Source of the DNA: Stenotrophomonas bentonitica | GTDB lineage: Bacteria > Pseudomonadota > Gammaproteobacteria > Xanthomonadales > Xanthomonadaceae | NCBI RefSeq assembly: GCF_002887735.1 | Contig: NZ_PKQP01000006.1 | Span: 186,001-250,000, forward strand | Length of the DNA stretch: 64,000 nucleotides | Reading direction: 5' to 3' | Shown here: piece after piece, positions 8,757-20,659 of the stretch | Position numbering within the stretch: the stretch's first letter is position 1 | Layout of the letters: each line of letters opens with the position of its first letter | Translations under genes and position numbers: made by a program | The notes under the pieces: generated by a model | The model's database searches: none | What the model saw: the letters and a program-made list of their open reading frames with translations, nothing else | What the model was told of the DNA's origin: nothing

Positions 8757-8809
8757 GCATCGCCCTTTCTTCCCGCGCGCCGTCCGGCGCCGCTTCGACG
8801 TACCCGTCC

Positions 8810-10545
<1,736 letters not shown>

Positions 10546-10577
10546 AACACCGCGCCCCCCCTTTGGGCGACCCGGAG

Positions 10578-10778
10578 GTAGAGCCGACCGTTGGTCGGCT
10601 GCTCTCCGCCCCGGTGGTAGAGCCGACCGTTGGTCGGCTGCTCTCCGCCCGAGCCCACCAGAGCAGCCGACCAACGGTCGGCTCTACACGGTGGGGGCCG
10701 TCTCCTGAGCAGCCGACCAACGGTCGGCTCTACACGGTGGGGCCGTCTCCTGAGCAGCCGACCAACGGTCGGCTCTAC
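10578..10778. repeat. Cluster of five GTAG (SMAG-type) REP palindromes
   Basis: Two copies read forward (10578-10604, 10617-10643) and three read in reverse (10661-10687, 10707-10733, 10752-10778). Each 27-base unit begins GTAGAGCCGACCGTTGGTCG and continues GCTGCTC. The three reverse copies recur every 46 and 45 bases with the same spacer (acggtggg-ggccgtctcct), so that part is a true tandem array. Copies 2 and 3 face each other and can form one long hairpin. The last copy contains the stop codon of hda. Such GTAG REPs are known in S. maltophilia and are thought to be mobilised by RAYT transposases; none is encoded here. Confidence 0.93.
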
Positions 10779-11485
10779 AACAGGTGTGGGCCGTCTTCCA
10801 GGACCTGGCGCAGGAAGGGTACGGTGATGCGGCGCTGCGCCGCCAGCGATTCGCGGTCCAGCCAGTCCAGCAGGCTGACCAGGCTGCCCAGCTCGCGGCC
10901 GGTACGGGTCAGCAACCATTCGATCGCGGCCTCGTCGATGGCCAGGCCACGTCGCGCCGCGCGTTCGCGCAGCACCGCCGCACGGCCTTCGTCGTCCAGC
11001 GGCTGCAGCACCACGCGCACGCACTGCTGCAGGCGTGAGCGCAGGTCCGGCAGCACCAGCCCCAGCTGGTCCGGGGCGTGCTGCGCGGTGTACAGCAGGG
11101 TGATCCCCGCGGCGCGCGCACGGTTGTGGAAATCAAACAGCGCCACTTCATCTTCGCGCTGCCCGGCTACGGCATCGAGCCCGTCCAGCGCGACCAGGTC
11201 GCGCCCCTCCAGCGATTCCAGCGCGGCGCGGGTGCGTCCGACCACCGCCTTCAGCGGCAGGTACGTCGGCTGGCGGCCGGCCTGTTCGGCCAGCGAACAC
11301 ATCGCCAGCGCCTGGTGGGTCTTGCCGGTGCCCGGCGCGCCTTCGAGGTAGACCCAGTCGTGCGCCGCGCCCACGGCGATGGCGCGCAGCTGCGCCAGTG
11401 CGCCATCCGGCGCACCGATGAAGGTCTCCAGCCGCTCGTCCTGCGGGTAGCGCAGGGCAAGCGGCAACTGCGGCACGACACTCAC
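10775..11485 (-). CDS. hda: DnaA regulatory inactivator Hda
   Basis: This 236-residue AAA+ protein is related to DnaA domain III. The N-terminus holds QLPLAL (residues 6-11), which matches the beta-clamp binding motif of Hda, followed by the Walker A motif GAPGTGKTH and a Walker B-like segment DLVALDGLDAV. Hda bound to the sliding clamp stimulates ATP hydrolysis by DnaA and prevents re-initiation. Its start overlaps the stop of the upstream permease gene by four bases, a conserved perM-hda pairing in this group. The TAG stop lies inside a REP palindrome: the last codon TTG and the stop are built from the GTAG head. Confidence 0.9.
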   Translation of the reverse strand: MSVVPQLPLALRYPQDERLETFIGAPDGALAQLRAIAVGAAHDWVYLEGAPGTGKTHQALAMCSLAEQAGRQPTYLPLKAVVGRTRAALESLEGRDLVALDGLDAVAGQREDEVALFDFHNRARAAGITLLYTAQHAPDQLGLVLPDLRSRLQQCVRVVLQPLDDEGRAAVLRERAARRGLAIDEAAIEWLLTRTGRELGSLVSLLDWLDRESLAAQRRITVPFLRQVLEDGPHLL

Positions 11486-12654
11486 TGCGCGTCCGGCCCC
11501 TTCGGGGTGCCCACGATCACGATCTCGGGCTTGTCGACGTAGGCATCGAGCACGATCGCCGACTTCTCACCGGCATACAGATCACTCTGGCGATAGCGCT
11601 GGTGCGCATAGCGCAGCAGCACGTTGCTGACCGCCGCCACCGGCAGCGCCAGCAGCATGCCCAGGAAGCCGAACAGCTGGCCACCGGCCATCACCGCGAA
11701 GATCACCGCCACTGGGTGCAGGCCGATCTTGTCGCCGACGATGCGCGGGGTCAGCACGTAGCTTTCCAGCAGCTGGCCCACGGTGAACACCACGCCGACC
11801 AGGATCAGCAGTTTCAGATCGAAGCCCTGCGCCTGCACCAGCGCGGCCACCACGGCCATCACGATGCCGGTGGTCGCGCCCAGGTAGGGAATGAAACTGA
11901 TCAGGCCGGCCACCAGCCCGATCAACAGGCCCAGCTTCAGGCCGACCAGCGACAGGCCCGCGGCGTACACCACGCCCAGCGCGATCATCACCAGGAACTG
12001 GCCGCGGATGAACGCCCCCAGCACCTCGTCCGATTCACGCGCCAGGTTGGTGATGGTGCCGACGTGGTTGCGCGGAATCATCGAGGCCACGCGCTCGACC
12101 AGCTTGTCCCAGTCGCGCAGGAAATAGAACGCCAGGATCGGCAGCAGCAGGATGTTGACCACCCAGGTGACCATCGTGAAGCCCGAGCGCTGCACGTAAC
12201 CGAAGAAGGTCTTGGCGAAGCCGCCGGCCTGCTGCCAGTGGCTGCGCACCCACTCGATCAGCCGGTCCGGGTCCATCCACTGCATGACCTCCAGCCCGGT
12301 CTTCTCCTCGAACCACGGGATGCCTTTTTCCATCAGCCATTGCTGTGCCTGCGGAATCGCCGCCACCAGCGTGGCGACCTGGCGCTCGATCATCGGCACC
12401 AGGATCAGCAGCGCGGCGGTGATCAGCAGGATCATCGCGACGAACACCAGCACCACGCCGGTGTTGCGCGAGCGGCCGGTGGCCTCGATCCGGTCGACCA
12501 GCGGGTCGCCCAGCCAGGCCAGCGCCAGGGCCAGCACGAAGGGGGTCAGGATCGGGCCGAGCAGCCAGATCACCCAGCCGGCGGCAAGTGCCACCAGCAC
12601 ATACTTCAACCGCCTGAGGAACTGCGCGATTTCCGCTTCGGGGGTAAGGATCAT
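11482..12654 (-). CDS. AI-2E family transporter (PerM-like permease)
   Basis: This 390-residue polytopic inner-membrane protein belongs to the PerM/AI-2 exporter (UPF0118) family. It has membrane helices near the N-terminus (YVLVALAAGWVIWLLGPILTPFVLALALAWLG), a large central soluble part, then GLKLGLLIGLVAGLISFIPYLGATTG and GQLLESYVLTPRIVGDKIGLHPVAVIFAVMAGGQLFG, the conserved family block. The substrate is unknown; export of autoinducer or ion-coupled transport has been proposed for relatives. It overlaps hda downstream by four bases and the DUF2066 gene upstream by four bases, so the three are one operon. Confidence 0.88.
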   Translation of the reverse strand: MILTPEAEIAQFLRRLKYVLVALAAGWVIWLLGPILTPFVLALALAWLGDPLVDRIEATGRSRNTGVVLVFVAMILLITAALLILVPMIERQVATLVAAIPQAQQWLMEKGIPWFEEKTGLEVMQWMDPDRLIEWVRSHWQQAGGFAKTFFGYVQRSGFTMVTWVVNILLLPILAFYFLRDWDKLVERVASMIPRNHVGTITNLARESDEVLGAFIRGQFLVMIALGVVYAAGLSLVGLKLGLLIGLVAGLISFIPYLGATTGIVMAVVAALVQAQGFDLKLLILVGVVFTVGQLLESYVLTPRIVGDKIGLHPVAVIFAVMAGGQLFGFLGMLLALPVAAVSNVLLRYAHQRYRQSDLYAGEKSAIVLDAYVDKPEIVIVGTPKGPDAQ

Positions 12655-13775
12655 CGCAGGCGGTACTCGTTGCTGGCAGGCGGCGGCAGGGCCGAGGGGT
12701 TGGTTTCATCGATCGGCACCGGCAGGGCCAGCGGCGCGGTCGGCGCGATCACGCCGTTGTCGCCCAGCATGCGGTTCAGGCCGGGCAGGCCGGTGGTCAG
12801 CTCCAGCGACAGCTCCAGGCGGTCGCCCGAGGCGCGCACCGGGGTGACGTTGCGCACCACCGCGGTCTCGCGCAGGCCGGCAGCCAGGCGCATGTAGTCC
12901 TCGGCACTGTTCAGGCCCAGCACCACGATCGTGTAGGTCCCGGCGGCACCGGTGGCGGCCCCGGCCTTGGCGTAACGGCGCACCAGCGCATCGGCGGCGC
13001 CGTCGGCACCACCGGCCATGGCGCGGCGGGCGTCACTGTCCTTGGTGCTCCACTTGTTCAGTTCCTTGCCGCCATCGACGAATACCCAGTCGGCGACCCA
13101 GCCACTGCCATCGCGGTAGAGCTTGCCGATCAGCTGCATCGGCGGGGCATAGCGCGCCGAGGCGCGGGCAACGGCGGCCGTGTCCTGGCGCCAGATCGCG
13201 CCGACCAGCGCCTGCTCGGCCGCGCTGCCCGAGGGCAGGCCCAGCTTGTAGCCGCGTTCGATGGCCCGGTTGAGCAGCGGGCGCGCCGCGTTGGCCTGCT
13301 GGACGGTGACCAGACGCGGGCCGGAGCCATCGTCGATGGCCAGCCAGATCACCGGCTTCGGGCGGGGCTGCGGCCACAGCGGCAGGCCCAGGGCCGAGAT
13401 CAGCCCGTCGACGTCATCCTCGCGGAAGCGCGCCACCAGGATCGTGCGGTAGCTCGGGGCGCCGCCGGCCGAGGTGCTCTGGTCCTGGCGGTAGTCATAG
13501 CTGGCCACGTAATCCTTGGCGTTGCGCAGGGCCTGCATCACCCCGGGGCGGCTCATCACGCTGCGGTCGCCCGAGAGTTTGGCCAGCACATTGCCCAGCG
13601 CCCTGGCCAGGGCACCGTTGCGGTCCGAATCGGCCTGGCTGTTGACCGGGACCTCGGCCTCGTAAGCGCCACTGGCGGTGGCCACATCGCCTTCGGTGCG
13701 CAGGCCGCTCTGGGCCATCGAGGCCACCGGCAGGCACAGCGCGAGGAACATCATGAAAAAGAGGCTGCGGCGCAT
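12651..13775 (-). CDS. Exported DUF2066 domain protein
   Basis: The 374-residue product has a signal peptide (MRRSLFFMMFLALCLPVASMAQS) and a DUF2066 domain with SQADSDRNGALARALGNVLAKLSGDRSV near the start and YRTILVARFREDDVDGLISALGLPLW in the middle. Members are periplasmic proteins of unknown function. The start was set at the ATG that opens the signal peptide, with GGAAG upstream; two longer starts exist. It is first in the perM-hda operon, and its promoter region is shared with divergent purM, about 108 bases away. Confidence 0.82.
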   Translation of the reverse strand: MRRSLFFMMFLALCLPVASMAQSGLRTEGDVATASGAYEAEVPVNSQADSDRNGALARALGNVLAKLSGDRSVMSRPGVMQALRNAKDYVASYDYRQDQSTSAGGAPSYRTILVARFREDDVDGLISALGLPLWPQPRPKPVIWLAIDDGSGPRLVTVQQANAARPLLNRAIERGYKLGLPSGSAAEQALVGAIWRQDTAAVARASARYAPPMQLIGKLYRDGSGWVADWVFVDGGKELNKWSTKDSDARRAMAGGADGAADALVRRYAKAGAATGAAGTYTIVVLGLNSAEDYMRLAAGLRETAVVRNVTPVRASGDRLELSLELTTGLPGLNRMLGDNGVIAPTAPLALPVPIDETNPSALPPPASNEYRLR

Positions 13776-13883
13776 CAGGACTTCCATTGAGCGTATCCGG
13801 GGGGAATTGTTGCCCGAATAGGGCCTGCGCGCCAACGTGGCCTGTTAAAATCGCGCTTTCACCCCAGCGCAGCGCCGACGCCC

Positions 13884-14939
13884 GTGACCAATTCCCCGTC
13901 CAACCCCTCTCCCCTGACCTACCGCGACGCCGGTGTCGATATCGACGCGGGCAATGAGCTGGTCGAGCGCATCAAGCCGCTGGTGAAGCGCAGTTTCCGC
14001 CCGGAAGTCATGGGGGGCCTGGGTGGCTTCGGCGCCCTGTTCGACCTCTCCAGCAAGTACCGCGAGCCGGTCCTGGTCTCGGGGACGGATGGCGTGGGCA
14101 CCAAGCTGAAGCTCGCACAACAGCTGGGCCGCCACGACACGATCGGCATCGATCTGGTCGCCATGTGCGTGAACGACGTGCTGGTCCAGGGCGCCGAGCC
14201 GCTGTTCTTCCTGGATTATTTCGCCACCGGCAAGCTGGACATCGATACCGCGGCAGCGGTCGTGGGCGGCATCGCCAACGGCTGTACCGAGGCCGGTTGC
14301 GCGCTGATCGGTGGTGAGACCGCTGAAATGCCCGACATGTATGCCCCGGGCGAGTACGACCTGGCCGGCTTCACCGTCGCCGGTGTCGAGAAGAGCGAAC
14401 TGAAGGACGGCGCCAGCGTGGCCGCCGGCGACGTGCTGATCGGCATCGCCTCCTCCGGCCCGCACTCCAACGGCTACTCGCTCGTGCGCCGCATCTATGA
14501 CCGCGCCGGCCAGCCGGCCGACCTGGAACTGGAGGGCGGGGTCAAGCTGGTCGATGCGCTGATGGCGCCGACCCGCCTGTACGTCAAGCCGATCCTGGCG
14601 CTGCTCAAGACCCATGGCGCGGCGATCCACGGCATGGCCCACATCACCGGTGGCGGCCTGACCGAGAACATCATCCGCGTCGTCCCCGAGGGCCTGGGCC
14701 TGGACATCCAGGCCGATGCCTGGACCCTGCCGCCGGTGTTCCAGTGGCTGCAGAAGGAAGGCGCGGTGGCCGACAGCGAGATGTGGCGCACCTTCAACTG
14801 CGGCATCGGCTTCGTGCTGATCGTGGCCGCCGACCAGGTGGCCTCGGTCGCTGCCGCCGTCACCGCGCAGGGGCTGGACCACTGGACCATCGGTGCCGTG
14901 ACCCCCGCCGATGGCACCGAACGCGTCAAGATCGGCTGA
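13884..14939 (+). CDS. purM: Phosphoribosylformylglycinamidine cyclo-ligase (AIR synthetase)
   Basis: The 351-residue enzyme closes the imidazole ring in step 5 of purine synthesis (FGAM + ATP to AIR). The family blocks are present: [98 protein letters not shown]-like [14 protein letters not shown], and [11 protein letters not shown]. The start is a GTG; a TTAAAAT stretch about 35 bases upstream could be a -10 element. Downstream come a small membrane gene and purN, both close, so purM and purN are likely co-transcribed. Confidence 0.95.
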   Translation: MTNSPSNPSPLTYRDAGVDIDAGNELVERIKPLVKRSFRPEVMGGLGGFGALFDLSSKYREPVLVSGTDGVGTKLKLAQQLGRHDTIGIDLVAMCVNDVLVQGAEPLFFLDYFATGKLDIDTAAAVVGGIANGCTEAGCALIGGETAEMPDMYAPGEYDLAGFTVAGVEKSELKDGASVAAGDVLIGIASSGPHSNGYSLVRRIYDRAGQPADLELEGGVKLVDALMAPTRLYVKPILALLKTHGAAIHGMAHITGGGLTENIIRVVPEGLGLDIQADAWTLPPVFQWLQKEGAVADSEMWRTFNCGIGFVLIVAADQVASVAAAVTAQGLDHWTIGAVTPADGTERVKIG

Positions 14940-14947
14940 GCCCGGTC

Positions 14948-15430
14948 ATGGAGCCCCGCCTGGAGGCCGCTGCCCAACCGCCGTCGCTGCCCGCCGCAGC
15001 GGCGCCGGCCGTGCCGGGCACCGCGGTTGACACCTCGCAGCTGCAACTGCTGTCGGTCTTCCACTATGTGCTGGCCGGCCTGACCGCGCTGTTCTCGCTG
15101 TTCCCGCTGATCTATCTGTTGATGGGCGTGGCCGTCATCTTCGCCGCACCACCGCCGTTGGCGCCGGGCGAGGCGCCGCCGCCGTTCGATCCGCGCCTGC
15201 TTGGGTGGGTGTTCGTGCTGATCGGTGGGCTGGGCTGCGCTGCCGGGCTGGTGCTGGCCGGGTACATGGCCTATGCCGGGCGCTGCCTGGCGCAGCGCCG
15301 GCGTTACCTGCTGTGCATGGTGGTGGCCGGTATCGCCTGCATCTTCATGCCGTTCGGTACCGCCCTGGGCGTGTTCACCCTGGTGGTGCTGTCGCGCCCG
15401 GCAGTCAAGGCGGCCTTCGAAACCGCATGA
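14948..15430 (+). CDS. Small membrane protein of unknown function between purM and purN
   Basis: The 160-residue product has a Pro/Ala-rich N-terminus and three to four membrane helices (VLAGLTALFSLFPLIYLLMGVAVIF, LLGWVFVLIGGLGCAAGLVLAGYMAYAG, YLLCMVVAGIACIFMPFGTALGVFTLVVLS). I do not recognise a named family; the layout resembles small DUF4870-like or tetraspan proteins. It starts eight bases after the purM stop, and its TGA overlaps the purN ATG (ATGA), so it is translationally coupled to purN. No purine-related role can be read from the sequence. Confidence 0.75.
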   Translation: MEPRLEAAAQPPSLPAAAAPAVPGTAVDTSQLQLLSVFHYVLAGLTALFSLFPLIYLLMGVAVIFAAPPPLAPGEAPPPFDPRLLGWVFVLIGGLGCAAGLVLAGYMAYAGRCLAQRRRYLLCMVVAGIACIFMPFGTALGVFTLVVLSRPAVKAAFETA

Positions 15431-16080
15431 GCAGCCGTATCGCCGTACTCGCCTCCGGCCGGGGCAGCAATCTGCAGGCCATCCTGGACGCCATCGCCGC
15501 GCAGCGGCTGGATGCGCAGGTCGTGGCCGTGCTCTCGGACAAACCCGAGGCCTCGGCCCTGCTCAAGGTCGGCCCGGCCCAGCGTTGGGCGCGCTCGCCC
15601 AGGGACTTCCCGGACCGCGCCGCCTTCGATGCGGCGATGGCCGATGCGCTGGACGCGTTCGCCCCGGACTGGATCGTCTGCGCCGGTTACATGCGCATCC
15701 TCGGCCCGGCCTTCGTGGCGCGGTTCGATGGCCGCCTGGTCAACATCCATCCCTCCCTGCTGCCGCTGTACAAGGGACTGCACACGCATGCGCGCGCGTT
15801 GGAAGCCGGTGATGCCGAGCACGGCGCCAGCGTGCACTTCGTGGTGCCCGAACTGGATGCCGGCACCGTGCTGGCACAGGCCCGCGTGCCGGTCCAGGCC
15901 GGTGACACCGCCGAAGCGCTGGCCCTGCGGGTGTTGGCCGTGGAGCATCCGCTGCTCATCGCCAGCCTCGGGCTGCTGGTCAGCGGCCGCGTAACTGAAC
16001 AGGCAGGTCAGCTACAGCTCGACGGTCACCCCCTGTTTAGCCCGCTGCGCCTAGATTGCGCCGGACAGCTGAACCGATAA
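15427..16080 (+). CDS. purN: Phosphoribosylglycinamide formyltransferase (GART)
   Basis: The 217-residue enzyme uses 10-formyl-THF to formylate GAR, step 3 of purine synthesis. It has the expected RIAVLASGRGSNLQAILDAI substrate loop, the catalytic segment FDGRLVNIHPSLLPLYKG (Asn and His), and GASVHFVVPELDAG with the catalytic aspartate. Length fits the family. It is coupled by ATGA overlap to the upstream membrane gene and belongs to the purM unit. A short GC-rich gap of 67 bases separates it from the DUF3108 pair. Confidence 0.94.
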   Translation: MSSRIAVLASGRGSNLQAILDAIAAQRLDAQVVAVLSDKPEASALLKVGPAQRWARSPRDFPDRAAFDAAMADALDAFAPDWIVCAGYMRILGPAFVARFDGRLVNIHPSLLPLYKGLHTHARALEAGDAEHGASVHFVVPELDAGTVLAQARVPVQAGDTAEALALRVLAVEHPLLIASLGLLVSGRVTEQAGQLQLDGHPLFSPLRLDCAGQLNR

Positions 16081-16147
16081 GCGCCGCGCACACACGCCGC
16101 TGATCCCGGCGCTGGCATTCTTCCCCTTCCCCCACCGACCGGCCCGC

Positions 16148-16924
16148 ATGAGAACGCCTTTGTTCAAGCCCGTGCTGCTGATGGCCTCCCTGCTGTGCAC
16201 TGCCGCCCTTGCCCACGCGCAGGAGACGGCGCCCCCCCCGTTGCCCGCCCTTCCTGCAATGGACTGGGAGGCACCGCCGCTGCAGCCATTCACCGCTACC
16301 TACCAAGCCCTCTACAAGGGCAAGCAGGCCGGCGATGCGACCATGCGCGTCACCCACACCGGCGGCGACCAGTGGCGGGTGGACATGCAGGTGGTGGGTC
16401 GCAGCGGCTTTGCCAGCGTTCTCGGCCTGAACCTGGAGCAGAGCACGGTGTTCGAGAACCGCAACGGCACCTACGTGCCGTTGAGCCAGAGCACTGTCCG
16501 CAAAGGCCTGTTCCTGGGCAAGAAAGTGACCGGCACCTATGACTGGAAGGCCGGCACCGCGCAGTGGCTGGGCGATCTGAAGAAGGAACGCCGCCAGCCG
16601 ATCCCGCTGCAGCCCGGCGACCAGAGCGCGCTGCTGCTGAATCTGGCGATCATGCGCGACGCCCTCCCCGGCGGGCAGATGCACTACCGCTATGTGGACG
16701 TGGGCCGCGTCCGCCAGCACGACTACCAGGCCGCGCCGGACACGGAGAACGTGCCGGTGGGCGACCTGTCCTACAACGCGCTGCGGGTGTACCGCACCAA
16801 CGGCGGCAACGACGAAACCATCCTCTGGATCGCCAACGGTGTTCCCACGCCGGTGCGCATCCTGCAACGCGAAGATGGCGAAGATCGGATTGATCTGCGC
16901 CTGATCGAATACCAAGGAGTCTGA
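16148..16924 (+). CDS. Periplasmic DUF3108 protein (first of a tandem pair)
   Basis: The 258-residue product has a signal peptide (MRTPLFKPVLLMASLLCTAALAHA) and a DUF3108 domain: FTATYQALYKGKQAGDATMRV, ENRNGTYVPLSQS, and the C-terminal DETILWIANGVPTPVRILQRE. DUF3108 proteins are envelope proteins of unknown role. It is clearly paralogous to the next gene (shared order of YKG/YMG strand, TVFE, LLLNLAI, and the W-I-P-V-R/L-LQRE ending), two bases apart from it. The upstream gene's last codons contain the ribosome site (AAGGAG) for the next one. Confidence 0.88.
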   Translation: MRTPLFKPVLLMASLLCTAALAHAQETAPPPLPALPAMDWEAPPLQPFTATYQALYKGKQAGDATMRVTHTGGDQWRVDMQVVGRSGFASVLGLNLEQSTVFENRNGTYVPLSQSTVRKGLFLGKKVTGTYDWKAGTAQWLGDLKKERRQPIPLQPGDQSALLLNLAIMRDALPGGQMHYRYVDVGRVRQHDYQAAPDTENVPVGDLSYNALRVYRTNGGNDETILWIANGVPTPVRILQREDGEDRIDLRLIEYQGV

Positions 16925-16926
16925 GC

Positions 16927-17610
16927 ATGACCACACTGAACCGTCCGCTGACCTGGATCGCCGCTGGCGCCCTGGCTGTCGTGAGCCTGCCCGCCATGGC
17001 GCTGCAGCCGTTCAAGGCCGATTACCAGGCCAGCTACATGGGCATGCAGGCCAATGGCACCATGACCCTCACCAGCGAAGGCGCCAACAAGTGGCGCTAC
17101 AGCCTCAACGTCAAGAACCAGCTGGCCGATCTCAGCCAGAACACCGTCTTCGAGGAAGCCAACGGCCGCCTGCGCCCGCTGAGCAGCAACGACCGCTCGG
17201 TGCTGCTGGTCAAGAAGCGCAACGTGGACGCCAACTACAACTGGACCAGCAACCAGGCGACCTGGACCGGCGACGTCAAGCCGGACCGTCGCGGCCCGGT
17301 CGCGCTCAAGGCCGGCGACATGGACGCCCTGCTGATCAACCTGGCGATCGCGCGGGATCTGGCTGCCGGCAAGCCGCTGAACTACCGCATGGTCGACGAA
17401 GGCCGGATCAAGCCGATGTCCTACAAGGTGGTCGGCAAGGAAAAGATCACCGTGGCCGGCAAGTCCTACGACGCGACGAAGGTCTCGCGCGTGGACGGCA
17501 ACAAGGAACTGATCGCCTGGATCGTGCCGGAGTTCCCGGTGCCGGCGCGCCTGCTGCAGCGTGAGAGCGGCAAGGATGCGCTGGACCTGACGATCAAAGG
17601 CATGAACTGA
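16927..17610 (+). CDS. Periplasmic DUF3108 protein (second of a tandem pair)
   Basis: The 227-residue product starts with a signal peptide (MTTLNRPLTWIAAGALAVVSLPAMA) and has the DUF3108 pattern FKADYQASYMGMQANGTMTL, NTVFEEANGRLRPLSSNDR, DALLINLAIARDLAAGK, and ELIAWIVPEFPVPARLLQRES. It is more lysine-rich and shorter than its neighbour. A strong AAGGAG sits nine bases before the ATG, within the end of the preceding gene. A terminator follows 11 bases after the stop. The function is unknown; the duplication suggests related envelope roles. Confidence 0.9.
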   Translation: MTTLNRPLTWIAAGALAVVSLPAMALQPFKADYQASYMGMQANGTMTLTSEGANKWRYSLNVKNQLADLSQNTVFEEANGRLRPLSSNDRSVLLVKKRNVDANYNWTSNQATWTGDVKPDRRGPVALKAGDMDALLINLAIARDLAAGKPLNYRMVDEGRIKPMSYKVVGKEKITVAGKSYDATKVSRVDGNKELIAWIVPEFPVPARLLQRESGKDALDLTIKGMN

Positions 17611-17615
17611 CCCAG

Positions 17616-17643
17616 AAAAACGCCCGCTTGCGCGGGCGTTTTT

Positions 17644-17645
<2 letters not shown>
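17616..17645. terminator. Bidirectional rho-independent terminator
   Basis: CGCCCGC (17621-17627) pairs with GCGGGCG (17632-17638) around a four-base loop, with TTTTTT after it on the plus strand and AAAAA before it, so it can stop both the DUF3108 pair and the leftward murA-EF-hand transcripts. It is the clearest terminator in the window. Confidence 0.93.
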
Positions 17646-19561
<1,916 letters not shown>

Positions 19562-19577
19562 CGGGCTTTCCTAATAA

Positions 19578-19591
19578 AATGAGCGCTCATT
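19578..19591. promoter_or_regulatory. 14-base perfect palindrome in the ibaG/kdsD divergent region
   Basis: AATGAGCGCTCATT is a perfect inverted repeat, overlapping a TAATAAAAT stretch that could be a -10 element for kdsD. It may be a regulator site or incidental. If kdsD starts at 19579 its first codons would lie inside this palindrome, which is one reason to prefer the start at 19615. Confidence 0.4.
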
Positions 19592-19614
19592 CTACTCTTC
19601 CACGTGGCGCTCGC

Positions 19615-20616
19615 ATGGCTGTCTCGCCCCAACTCCCCCATCCGGCCGACGCTGCGGCACTGGTCGCCAGCGGCCGCCGCGTGTTCGAGATCGAGCGCGA
19701 TGCGCTGGGCGCGGTCGCCGAGCGGCTGGGCGAGGCATTCAGCCAGGCCTGCCAGCTGGTCCTGCAGGGCAAGGGCCGCGTGGTCGCCACCGGCATGGGC
19801 AAGTCCGGCCATGTGGCCCGCAAGATCGCCGCTACCCTGGCCTCGACCGGCACCCCGGCCTTCTATGTGCACCCCGGTGAAGCCGGGCACGGCGACCTGG
19901 GCATGATCACCGAGGCCGACGTGGTGCTGGCGCTGTCCTATTCGGGCGAGTCCGACGAACTGCTGATGCTGCTGCCGGTGCTCAAGCGCCAGGGCAACCG
20001 TCTGATCGCGATGACCGGCCGGCCGCAGTCCAGCCTGGCCAGCGCCGCCGACGTTCACCTGGATGTCAGCGTGCCGGCCGAGGCCTGCCCGCTGGCCCTG
20101 GCCCCGACCTCCAGCACCACCGCCTCGCTGGCCATGGGGGATGCGCTGGCCGTGGCCCTGCTCGATGCGCGTGGCTTCACGGCCGATGATTTCGCCCGCT
20201 CGCACCCGGCCGGCAGCCTCGGCCGCCGCCTGCTGCTGCACATCACCGATGTCATGCACAGCGGCGATGAGCTGCCGCGCGTGGACGTCGGTGCCAGCCT
20301 GAGCGAAGCCCTGGTGGAGATGAGCCGCAAGCGCCTGGGCATGACCGCCGTGGTGGACGCGGACAACCACCTGATCGGCCTGTTCACCGACGGCGACCTG
20401 CGCCGCGCGCTGGATACCGACCTGGACGTGCGCAGCGCGAAGATCGCCGATGTGATGACCCGCGGCCCGCGCACCATCGGTGCCGACCAGCTGGCGGCCG
20501 AGGCCGCGCAGTTGATGGAAGCCCACAAGATCAACGGCTTGATGGTGGTCGATGCCGACGGCCATCTGGTCGGCGCGCTCAACATTCATGACCTGTTGCG
20601 GGCCCGGGTGGTTTAA
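19615..20616 (+). CDS. kdsD: D-arabinose 5-phosphate isomerase (KpsF/GutQ family)
   Basis: The 333-residue enzyme converts ribulose-5-phosphate to arabinose-5-phosphate, the first step to KDO for LPS. It has a SIS sugar-isomerase domain (GKGRVVATGMGKSGHVARKIAATLASTG, ALSYSGESDELL, TSSTTASLAMGDALA, HPAGSLGRRL) and two CBS domains at the C-terminus (VMHSGDELPRV onward and DVMTRGPRTI onward). An in-frame ATG at 19579 would add 12 residues; the one at 19615 fits the usual length. It is the first gene of the LPS/Lpt/rpoN/PTS superoperon. Confidence 0.93.
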   Translation: MAVSPQLPHPADAAALVASGRRVFEIERDALGAVAERLGEAFSQACQLVLQGKGRVVATGMGKSGHVARKIAATLASTGTPAFYVHPGEAGHGDLGMITEADVVLALSYSGESDELLMLLPVLKRQGNRLIAMTGRPQSSLASAADVHLDVSVPAEACPLALAPTSSTTASLAMGDALAVALLDARGFTADDFARSHPAGSLGRRLLLHITDVMHSGDELPRVDVGASLSEALVEMSRKRLGMTAVVDADNHLIGLFTDGDLRRALDTDLDVRSAKIADVMTRGPRTIGADQLAAEAAQLMEAHKINGLMVVDADGHLVGALNIHDLLRARVV

Positions 20617-20659
20617 ACCACAGTTGCCTTCCTCCATTCAGCTGAGCTGCCCCCAGACG

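Noticed and set aside
10578-10778. CRISPR-like array from regularly spaced repeats
   Set aside because: Repeats are internally palindromic, in both orientations, with non-unique spacers and no cas genes; they are REP elements.
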